DNA of 63,498 bases. It comes from Eubacterium sp. ER2 (GTDB lineage Bacteria; Bacillota; Clostridia; Lachnospirales; Lachnospiraceae). The position numbers were made by a program, and so were the translations under genes. The DNA is taken from NCBI RefSeq assembly GCF_000765215.1, contig NZ_JPJE01000034.1, forward strand, positions 1 through 63,498. Direction: 5' to 3'. Under the pieces are notes generated by a model. That model did no database searches. It was given only the letters and a program-made list of their open reading frames with translations, and was not told where the DNA came from. How positions within the stretch are numbered: position 1 is the first letter of the stretch; every line of letters begins with the position of its first letter. Positions 7,669-14,155 of this stretch are shown piece by piece.

Positions 7669-8433
7669 ATGAAACATCTGATCGAAACTGCCCTTTTGAC
7701 TCACGGCCTGTCATCACTGTCCAATGAATACATAAAAAAGCAATGGCCGTTTAAGGAGGCAAATCTTGCTTATCTTGAAAATGGCACAGTAAAGACAGGC
7801 ACTATAGAAGATTATCTGAAGCTGCGGGAACATCCTGAGCGGATGGCACGCATTGACTGTACTTCTCTGGAGAGTGCAAAATCACAGGGATTGTCCGGAG
7901 CTTTCACGGCTTCTGCCACCATGGCTGTGTGCCGTGAACTGGATATACCTATGGCAGTCACTGCCGGTATGGGCGGCATTGGCGATGTGGAAGGGGAAGA
8001 ACTCTGTCCGGATCTCCCGGCACTCGAGACGATACCCGTCATCCTGATTTCAACAGGCCCAAAGGACATGCTGGACAGGGCGGCCACTTTTTCCTGGCTC
8101 CGGAAGCATGGCGTTTCCGTAAAAGGAATCAACACAAGCTCCTGTACCGGTTACGTTTTTAAAGGCAGCCCTCTTCCTCTTGAGTCATTTGACCTGAGTC
8201 TTCCCGTTGCAGCCCCGCTTCTTCTCATCAATGAGATCCCTGTATCTGACAGGATCACTGACCGAGAAATACTGACGAAGGCCATCCAGGCAGGACACCA
8301 GGCAGCCGCAGAAGGAAGAGCCTATCACCCTGCTGCCAACAGGCGCATCGATGAACTTACAAATGGGTATTCTTCCATAATTCAGCTGTCTTCTCTGATT
8401 GAAAATGCCCGTGCTGCCAAAAAGCTTCCTTAA
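7669..8433 (+). CDS. divergent PsuG-like (pseudouridine-5'-phosphate glycosidase family) protein
   Basis: 254 residues, shorter than the ~305 of true PsuG. IETALLTHGL near the start aligns with the catalytic-Glu segment (Glu6); GAFTASATM (78-85) matches the TTVAATM block; GMGGIGDVEGEE parallels the GGIGGVHRGAE turn; and STGPKDMLD puts Lys132 at the Schiff-base/nucleophile lysine. The usual His of GVHRG is Val here, Asp115 fits the catalytic Asp of ADL, and the Lys of the TKVSRRDL segment is not evident. PsuG cleaves the C-glycosidic bond of pseudouridine-5'-phosphate. Altered residues plus an importer operon suggest a related ribosyl or C-nucleoside substrate. No psuK-like kinase is nearby. 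Start by position; ribosome site is weak. Confidence 0.65.
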   Translation: MKHLIETALLTHGLSSLSNEYIKKQWPFKEANLAYLENGTVKTGTIEDYLKLREHPERMARIDCTSLESAKSQGLSGAFTASATMAVCRELDIPMAVTAGMGGIGDVEGEELCPDLPALETIPVILISTGPKDMLDRAATFSWLRKHGVSVKGINTSSCTGYVFKGSPLPLESFDLSLPVAAPLLLINEIPVSDRITDREILTKAIQAGHQAAAEGRAYHPAANRRIDELTNGYSSIIQLSSLIENARAAKKLP

Positions 8434-8458
8434 AACGTAAAAAGGCAAAACTGACACA

Positions 8459-8496
8459 GGGCCATACCGCTCTTCAGACCTTACAGCGGTATGGCC
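8459..8496. terminator. bidirectional terminator between PsuG-like and MerR genes
   Basis: Perfect 13-bp stem GGGCCATACCGCT (8459-8471) with AGCGGTATGGCCC (8484-8496), followed by a T-rich tail on the plus strand and close to the MerR stop on the other. Confidence 0.85.
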
Positions 8497-8507
8497 CTCT
8501 TCTGTTA

Positions 8508-9350
8508 TCACACTGTTTTCACCGGCACCTTGATCTTCACTACATAGTCCTCCTCCCCGGCTCCCGCAATGTAGCTGATCATATCGTACACATAACAGTC
8601 CCCCGCGATTTCCAGACTTTCTCTCTCTATGAATTTCATCAGCTCCTCAATACTTTTTCCAAATGAATTGTAGGGTCCTTTATGCATGACGGATGCGAAA
8701 GTCCCTGCAGGCTTTCTCCTCACATCCTCTCTTTTGCACCATTCATCTGCCCATATATTTTCCGGTATCTTTGTAAAGAGAAAGCTTTCTTTCATCTCCT
8801 TCTTCGCCAGCGTTTCCCGCAAAATGATGGATCCCACAAAGGCGTGATTTCGGATGCCGCAAGCCTCGCATTTCCGGATATGCTCGCCCAAAAGTCTGGC
8901 CGGAGCGTTGCTGCTGTCCCACTCCCTGTACCCAAAATCAGTAACCAGCAGATGCTCTTCCCCGTCCCGCTCTGTCCGGGGTACACCGTACCGGGCATCC
9001 AGCGCCTCCTCCGTGATCTGCACCAGCTCCTGCATAAAGCCTGAGAGCTCCTCCAGCTTCTTTTGCTCTTCTTTGATCCTGCGCTGCTTTTCCCTGAACA
9101 TCTCCAGGAAATATCCCGTGTCAAAATTGCGAATACATTTCCGTATATCCTCCAGGGAACTGCCGGTGTATTTCATAGTCTGGATCAGATCAAAGTCATA
9201 GAACTGAACGGCCGTATAGTACCGGTAGCCATTGTTCCCCACACGGTCGGGCTTCAATATACCAATCCTGTCGTAATGGAAAAGCGTCTCTTTTGTAGTG
9301 CCGCACAGAGACGCAAACTGTCCCGTTGTCAGAAGCTGTTCTGTATTCAT
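8508..9350 (-). CDS. MerR-family multidrug-sensing regulator
   Basis: 280-residue DNA-binding activator of the BmrR/BltR type. Residues 7-75 form a MerR winged helix (LLTTGQFASLCGTTKETLFHYD, then YRYYTAVQFYDFDLI), followed by a long coiled dimerisation helix (about 85-120, REKQRRIKEEQKKLEEL). The C-terminal half is a GyrI/BmrR-like ligand-binding domain ending VVKIKVPVK. It is divergent from the MATE gene with an 82-bp gap holding an inverted repeat inside a long-spacer promoter. It probably activates the MATE gene when a hydrophobic cation binds. Confidence 0.87.
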   Translation of the reverse strand: MNTEQLLTTGQFASLCGTTKETLFHYDRIGILKPDRVGNNGYRYYTAVQFYDFDLIQTMKYTGSSLEDIRKCIRNFDTGYFLEMFREKQRRIKEEQKKLEELSGFMQELVQITEEALDARYGVPRTERDGEEHLLVTDFGYREWDSSNAPARLLGEHIRKCEACGIRNHAFVGSIILRETLAKKEMKESFLFTKIPENIWADEWCKREDVRRKPAGTFASVMHKGPYNSFGKSIEELMKFIERESLEIAGDCYVYDMISYIAGAGEEDYVVKIKVPVKTV

Positions 9351-9376
9351 CCTCAGATACTCCTCTCCGTTTTCTC

Positions 9377-9407
9377 TTGACTATTGTGTTACCCTATAGT
9401 TTACCAT
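9377..9407 (+). promoter_or_regulatory. MerR-type operator/promoter of the MATE gene
   Basis: TTGACT (9377-9382) and TACCAT (9402-9407) are separated by 19 nt, the over-long spacing typical of MerR-activated promoters. Within it lies the inverted repeat ACTATTG (9380-9386) / CTATAGT (9394-9400), centred near the middle of the spacer. The match of geometry and neighbour gene supports control by the divergent MerR protein. Confidence 0.6.
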
Positions 9408-9432
9408 TCCTTGTTGAGGAGAACAACCATCT

Positions 9433-10839
9433 ATGAAAACAGATACGCATACTACATTGAAGACAGATACTCATACTGCCGGCGTACAGGACAGCCATAA
9501 CCGGATGTTTGACGGGATGTCTCCCACCAGACTCTTCTTCCGGTGCGCCATCCCCAACATGATCAGTATGGCTGTGGTATCGCTGTACACCATCGCTGAC
9601 GGGATCTTTGTGGGCTACTATATCGGCGCTGAGGCGCTGGCTGCCATCAATCTGGTTATGCCTCTGATCATGATGAGCTTTGCCTTCTCGGACATGGTAG
9701 CCGTTGGTTCTTCTGTCCAGATTGCCATCTGGCTTGGAAAAAAGGACGGAAAAATGGCAGGGCGCATCTTTTCCACTGCCTGCCTTCTGATCCTCATCTC
9801 TGCTCTTATAATGGGGACACTGGCCTGGCTGTTTTCCTACCCGCTTGTGCAGCTGCTGGGGGCCACCGGGGAAGTGGCTGACCTGGCAGTGAAGTACATG
9901 CGTGTCTATGCGGCCTTCTCCGTCCTTATCATGCACTTTTTCGCCGTGGACAATTACCTGCGGATCTGTGGGAGGGTCCACTACAGCATGGCTATGAACG
10001 TAGGCATGTCGCTGGCAAATATTGTGCTGGACTGGCTCTTCATCGGCGTCTTCGGCTGGGGGATCGAAGCTGCCGCCCTGGCCTCCTGCCTCAGCCTGAT
10101 GTGCGGAAACATCATCTGCTTTCTCCCGTTTTTCGCGGGAAAGCTGCCACTTTGCTTCACGCGGGAATGGATCGGGCTCAGGCTGGTGGGAAATATCGTG
10201 GCCAACGGAAGCTCAGAGTTCTTCAACAATATCTCCGGCTCTGTGTGCATGATCATCTTCAACGCCGCCCTCCTGTCTGTCGGGGGATACATGGCAGTGG
10301 CGGCCTTCAGCATTATCATGTACGTGGACAGCGTAGTAAAGGCATTGCTTTTTGGTATGGGCGATGCCCTGCAGCCGGCCATCAGCTACAATTACGGGGC
10401 AGGAAGCCCTGCAAGGATCTGGGCCATAGAGAGGCGGGTCCAGGCTGCCGGGCTGCTGCTGGCACTGTTGGTGCTCACTTTCATGCAGATCGGCGGAGAA
10501 GCGCTGATCGGCCTCTTCGCAAAGGGTGACAGGGAACTGCTCAGCATGAGCGTCAGGGGCATGCGGATCTTCTCCCTGTCCTACCTCTTTACATGGTGCG
10601 CCATTTTGTCCGGCTCCTTTTTCACTGCTCTGAACCGGCCTGTCTTCTCCCTTGTGACTGCCGCGGGACAGACCCTCCTGTTCCCTGTCCTCTTTCTCTG
10701 TGTCCTGCCCAGGCTTCTGGGCCTGGACGGTATCTGGCTGTCCCCGGTGCTGGCCGGGGCCGCCTCCTTTCTGATGTGCATCCTGTTTCTCCTTGACACC
10801 AGCCGGCGCCTGTCCTCCGGGCAAAGACAGCGGGCATAG
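9433..10839 (+). CDS. MATE-family multidrug efflux transporter
   Basis: 468-residue, twelve-helix Na+- or H+-coupled drug exporter of the MepA/DinF type. After a polar tail, FDGMSPTRLFFRCAIPNMISM starts the first half; the second half begins about residue 255 (ANGSSEFFNNISG), and GMGDALQPAISYNYGAG near 310 is a common MATE loop. The N-terminus contains a direct repeat of KTDTHT (residues 2-7 and 10-15), unusual for the family; translation might begin later, for example at the MFDGMS methionine. It is divergently paired with a MerR regulator, which fits inducible drug efflux. Confidence 0.88.
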   Translation: MKTDTHTTLKTDTHTAGVQDSHNRMFDGMSPTRLFFRCAIPNMISMAVVSLYTIADGIFVGYYIGAEALAAINLVMPLIMMSFAFSDMVAVGSSVQIAIWLGKKDGKMAGRIFSTACLLILISALIMGTLAWLFSYPLVQLLGATGEVADLAVKYMRVYAAFSVLIMHFFAVDNYLRICGRVHYSMAMNVGMSLANIVLDWLFIGVFGWGIEAAALASCLSLMCGNIICFLPFFAGKLPLCFTREWIGLRLVGNIVANGSSEFFNNISGSVCMIIFNAALLSVGGYMAVAAFSIIMYVDSVVKALLFGMGDALQPAISYNYGAGSPARIWAIERRVQAAGLLLALLVLTFMQIGGEALIGLFAKGDRELLSMSVRGMRIFSLSYLFTWCAILSGSFFTALNRPVFSLVTAAGQTLLFPVLFLCVLPRLLGLDGIWLSPVLAGAASFLMCILFLLDTSRRLSSGQRQRA

Positions 10840-10867
10840 AGGCTTGCGCACAGAGGCTGCTGCGATT

Positions 10868-10896
10868 TTGACCTTTTCAAAAAAAAGCGTTATAAT
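10868..10896 (+). promoter_or_regulatory. strong sigma-A promoter for the DUF6465-type gene
   Basis: TTGACC (10868-10873), 17-nt spacer, TATAAT (10891-10896). It is about 70 nt before the ORF start, which has AAGGAGGT at good spacing. Confidence 0.7.
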
Positions 10897-10963
10897 ACAT
10901 TTCGTAGCAGAGAGAAATCCACCCTGCTTACATGCGATATGTGATCTAAGGAGGTAATCAGTC

Positions 10964-11296
10964 ATGAAAAAGAATAACAGAACATCACATACAGCTCAGG
11001 CAACCAAATCGATTGTCACAACAAAGGACACCACCAAGGCTATCGAGACAAGGGCCGGCGTCTTAAAGGACGCACCCGAGGCGCCAAAGGCCGAGCTGAA
11101 GACACAGATATTTCTCCAGTATCTCGGAACAGAGTGCAGCACTGACGATATTCTTGCAAAGGTCAAAGATATCTGGACAAAGGACATGGGAAAAAAGGCA
11201 GAGGATATGAAGACTATCAACGTGTATCTGAAGCCGGAGGAAATGGCAGCCTACTATGTGATCAACGACGAAACAACAGGAAAAATTGCTCTGTAA
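10964..11296 (+). CDS. DUF6465-type small protein
   Basis: 110-residue soluble protein with a Thr/Lys/Ala-rich, probably disordered N-terminal third (residues 1-40). The compact C-terminal region runs KTQIFLQYLGTECSTDDILAKVKDIW ... KTINVYLKPEEMAAYYVIND, the pattern of the DUF6465 family of clostridia. It has its own strong promoter and terminator, so it is monocistronic and probably well expressed. Function unknown. Confidence 0.7.
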   Translation: MKKNNRTSHTAQATKSIVTTKDTTKAIETRAGVLKDAPEAPKAELKTQIFLQYLGTECSTDDILAKVKDIWTKDMGKKAEDMKTINVYLKPEEMAAYYVINDETTGKIAL

Positions 11297-11312
11297 ATTC
11301 CTTATGAAAAAG

Positions 11313-11361
11313 AACACTCCCGACAGATGCGCAAAAGGCGGCATCTGCCGGGAGTGTTTTT
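11313..11361 (+). terminator. terminator after the DUF6465-type gene
   Basis: AACACTCCCG..CAGATGC (11313-11330) pairs with GCATCTG..CGGGAGTGTT (11341-11358), with a T5 tail. The arrangement could also stop reverse-strand transcription. Confidence 0.85.
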
Positions 11362-11411
11362 GCAGACCTATTCTTCGCTTCACAGGCCTTCTTCCCCGGA
11401 ATGGAAACGCT

Positions 11412-12155
11412 TTACACCTCCACACCGGAAAGCCGTATCATCCTGTCGTATGTAAAATGATTGAACACAGCGATGATCCTTCCCACTCCGATCATAGCCA
11501 GAATCGTCCCTATTCCAATCCCCACCAGATGTCCCGCAAAGACAAGGCTCACCGTGGTAGTGATGGCAATATTGGTCAGATCAAAGCAATTTTTTGTAAA
11601 GCCCACGCTTTTGCGGATACAGTCCGCTATAGCCTGTACAATGCCATCGCCCGGATTGGGAATAATGCGCATGTTCAGCGACATGGCCGCCCCGATCCCG
11701 GTCAGCACAATGGCGACCACAAGAAACAGGATCCGCAGGACCATCTGTCCCGGTGTGTCCTTCCCCTCTCCATACAGGTTGGGAATCACCGCCGAGAACA
11801 CATTCAGGAACCTGGTAAACACAAGGCTCAGCGGTATCTGCAGCAGATCCATGAGCACCGTCAGCTTTCTGTCCATCCTGTTTGCATGGGCAAGGACAGC
11901 CCCCTCCTCACCGGCCGCTCTCTTGCTGCGGATCAGGTGCAGGCAGATCTGGATGACAACAAAAATGCTGTACAGGGCAAGCGTCATATTTCCAAAATTG
12001 TGTCCGGAGATGACAGAAATACTGTAAGCCACAGATATGATAGGCGATACGCCCAGGCCGGTCTTCGTATTCAGCGTAAGTCCCAGCGCCAGGACAAGAA
12101 GTCCAAGAAGATAGAAAAACACACGGAACAAGGTGCTTCTGTTGATTTTTCTCAA
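11412..12155 (-). CDS. YczE/YitT-like multi-pass membrane protein
   Basis: About 247 residues with six hydrophobic segments. The motifs ALGLTLNTKTGLGVSPIISVAYSIS near the start, GIGAAMSLNMRIIPNPGDGIVQAIA in the middle, and FTKNCFDLTNIAI are typical of the YczE/DUF6198 membrane family. I prefer the TTG at 12155 as start because GGGAGGG sits 8 nt before it; a GTG 15 nt further upstream is an alternative. No transport substrate can be inferred. It is monocistronic and reads toward the DUF6465 gene terminator. Confidence 0.72.
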   Translation of the reverse strand: MRKINRSTLFRVFFYLLGLLVLALGLTLNTKTGLGVSPIISVAYSISVISGHNFGNMTLALYSIFVVIQICLHLIRSKRAAGEEGAVLAHANRMDRKLTVLMDLLQIPLSLVFTRFLNVFSAVIPNLYGEGKDTPGQMVLRILFLVVAIVLTGIGAAMSLNMRIIPNPGDGIVQAIADCIRKSVGFTKNCFDLTNIAITTTVSLVFAGHLVGIGIGTILAMIGVGRIIAVFNHFTYDRMIRLSGVEV

Positions 12156-12272
12156 GTAAATCCCTCCCACTTTCTGCTCCGTTATATTATTCTAAGGATT
12201 TTTGAAAAATCTGTCAAATCCATTTCCCGGAACTTCCCGAAAAACTCTTTTTCCGGAAGAATTTCCACATTT

Positions 12273-12617
12273 TCACACATAGCTTTGGACGCTCACCTCA
12301 TACAGATCCTCAAAGGGGATTTTTGTGTCCACAACCTTCAGCAGCCGGGCTGTGCCGTCTATCCTCGACACCATCCCCGTCACCTTCAGATATTCCCCCT
12401 CGCAAAAGTAGATGACTGTCACCATGTCATTTTTCCTGATCTGCCTGAGCGCGCGGTCCAGTTCCTCTCCCCGCTCCTCAGAGAGCTCTGCCTTGGGCAC
12501 TGTGATCTTTTCCTTTTTTCTGAGCGCCTCCTCATAGCCCTTCAGGGCTGCGAAGGGCATAAACTGCTTTGCTCTGTCCTGGCGGCTCATCCCGCCCCGC
12601 CCGTTTCTGTACGCCAT
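12273..12617 (-). CDS. YolD-like protein
   Basis: 114-residue protein with the YolD-like pattern RQDRAKQFMPFAALKGYEEAL at the N-terminus and a beta-rich remainder (MVTVIYFCEGEYLKVTGMVSRID). YolD proteins are encoded next to Y-family polymerases in Firmicutes and plasmids and are thought to act as UmuD-like partners. The start is ATG 12617 with an AAGGGGG stretch upstream; the gene overlaps the end of the polymerase gene by 86 bp, so the two share an SOS-controlled transcript. The upstream extension of this frame overlaps the polymerase and is not coding. Confidence 0.78.
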   Translation of the reverse strand: MAYRNGRGGMSRQDRAKQFMPFAALKGYEEALRKKEKITVPKAELSEERGEELDRALRQIRKNDMVTVIYFCEGEYLKVTGMVSRIDGTARLLKVVDTKIPFEDLYEVSVQSYV

Positions 12618-13947
12618 TTTCGCTTTCCCCCTTCTGTAATCGGCTCCACGTTTCTCCTCCGCTCCTGTGTCCTCCGATCTGGCGGTTTCTCTCCATAGTC
12701 GTCGCCCCCTCCTGCAGATCCATGCCTCTGACAACTGCATTTTTCCCATATTTTCCCTTGATCTCCAGAAGTGCCCTCTGCATCCGCAGCTCCCGGTCCA
12801 GCTCTTCCGGATCCGTAAACAGGTCGTACTGCCTCCAGGCTTCGTCCACCACATGATTGTACGTGACACTGATCCTTCTCACCGGCGTGCGGCGGTCCAC
12901 GATCCTGTCGTAAAGCCGGGCCGTGCAGGCCATGAGCTGGCGGGAAGAGCTGGTCGTCAAGGTCATGGGCTCTGTGCCGTGAGCAGCCTTTCTTTCTATC
13001 CTTCCGCTGTACCCCACATGAAGGGTCACAGAGTCTGTTACAAGCCCCTTCTCCACCAGCTCCAGGCTGAGAAGATCCGCCATCTCTCTGGCCGCCAGTC
13101 TGCCCTCCTCAAAGCTGTAGTCCCGGGGCAGCACCTGCCCGTTGGAGACAGAGCTGGATCTGGGCCTGTAGGCCTTGATATCCTCCATCGTAGTGGTCTC
13201 CCTGCCCCAGGCGTGATCGATGAGGAGCTCCGCGTCAACGCCGAACAGGCGGTAGAGCAGCCCCTCGTCCGCATGGGCCACCTCCTCCATAGTCGTCAGG
13301 CCGGACTGGGCCAGGCGCCGCTGTATCCCGCTCCCGATTCTCCAGAAGTCCGTCAGCGGCCTGTGTCGCCAGAGCTGTCTTTTGTAGCTCTCCTCGTTCA
13401 GCTCCCCCACATGCCCCTCGGAGTGCTTTGCCGTGATGTCCATGGCGATCTTGGCCAGATAGAGGTTGGTTCCTATCCCCACAGAGGCGGTGATGCCTGT
13501 GGTGTCATACACATCCTCCATAATCCTAACGCCCAGCTCCCGTCCGCTCATCCCATACATGTGCAGATACCGGGTCACATCCATGAACACCTCGTCGATG
13601 CTGTAGACATGGATGTCCTCTTTCGCAATATATTTCAGATAAATGCCGTATATCTCTGCCGAGCGGTCAATATAGAGCTGCATCCGGGGCGGCGCCATGA
13701 TATAGCTGATCCCCTTGGGGATCTCAAACACTCTGCACCTGCCCGGCACTCCCAGCGCTTTCATGGCCGGGGACACAGCCAGACAGATGGTCTTGTCGGT
13801 CCTCTCAGGATCAGCCACCACCAGGTTGGTGGTCATGGGATCCAGTCCCCTCTCCCGGCACTCCACGGAAGCGTAGAAGGACTTCAGATCTATGCACACA
13901 TATGTCTTCTGCTTTCTGCTGGTAACATTTTGAACAGTGTTCTCCAT
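12532..13947 (-). CDS. Y-family DNA polymerase (UmuC/DinB-like)
   Basis: 471-residue error-prone translesion polymerase of the Firmicutes UvrX/YqjW type. The palm motif CIDLKSFYASVEC (18-30) holds the first catalytic Asp, and YSIDEVFMDVT (about 115-125) the Asp-Glu pair; thumb helix-hairpin-helix and little-finger regions follow (GIGTNLYLAKIAMD; TLHVGYSG). The start has AAAGGAGG at 7 nt. A near-perfect LexA box lies just upstream. The C-terminal tail after ~430 is charged and overlaps the YolD-like gene in another frame. It is probably damage-induced. Confidence 0.9.
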   Translation of the reverse strand: MENTVQNVTSRKQKTYVCIDLKSFYASVECRERGLDPMTTNLVVADPERTDKTICLAVSPAMKALGVPGRCRVFEIPKGISYIMAPPRMQLYIDRSAEIYGIYLKYIAKEDIHVYSIDEVFMDVTRYLHMYGMSGRELGVRIMEDVYDTTGITASVGIGTNLYLAKIAMDITAKHSEGHVGELNEESYKRQLWRHRPLTDFWRIGSGIQRRLAQSGLTTMEEVAHADEGLLYRLFGVDAELLIDHAWGRETTTMEDIKAYRPRSSSVSNGQVLPRDYSFEEGRLAAREMADLLSLELVEKGLVTDSVTLHVGYSGRIERKAAHGTEPMTLTTSSSRQLMACTARLYDRIVDRRTPVRRISVTYNHVVDEAWRQYDLFTDPEELDRELRMQRALLEIKGKYGKNAVVRGMDLQEGATTMERNRQIGGHRSGGETWSRLQKGESENGVQKRAGRDEPPGQSKAVYALRSPEGL

Positions 13948-13970
13948 ATGAAATCCTCCTTTTTACTTTT

Positions 13971-13985
13971 TCGAACATATGTTCT
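13971..13985 (-). promoter_or_regulatory. LexA (SOS) box
   Basis: CGAACATATGTTC (13972-13984) matches the Firmicutes LexA site (CGAAC-N4-GTTCG type) and is palindromic. It is 25-38 bp upstream of the polymerase start, the expected operator position. Confidence 0.85.
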
Positions 13986-14100
13986 TTTCTTGATTATAGC
14001 AGGAGCGGGGAGGATTTTCAACTGGGGATTTTTGACAGGAAGATTTGGGTCATGGAAATCTGTACTCGGCTTTCCAATCTCCCCCAAAATTTGTACATGC

Positions 14101-14139
14101 AAAAAAGGACGAGGCCATTTCGTCGAAACGGCCTCGTCC
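14101..14139 (-). terminator. terminator of the FtsX/ABC operon
   Basis: Perfect 10-bp stem GGACGAGGCC (14107-14116) / GGCCTCGTCC (14130-14139) with a self-complementary loop; T6 follows on the reverse strand. Confidence 0.88.
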
Positions 14140-14155
14140 TTCGGCGCAGTGTTTC

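Noticed and set aside
13928-13944. Second LexA-like sequence GAACAGTGTTC inside the start of the Y-polymerase gene
   Set aside because: The half-sites are 3 nt apart instead of 4, and it lies in coding sequence.
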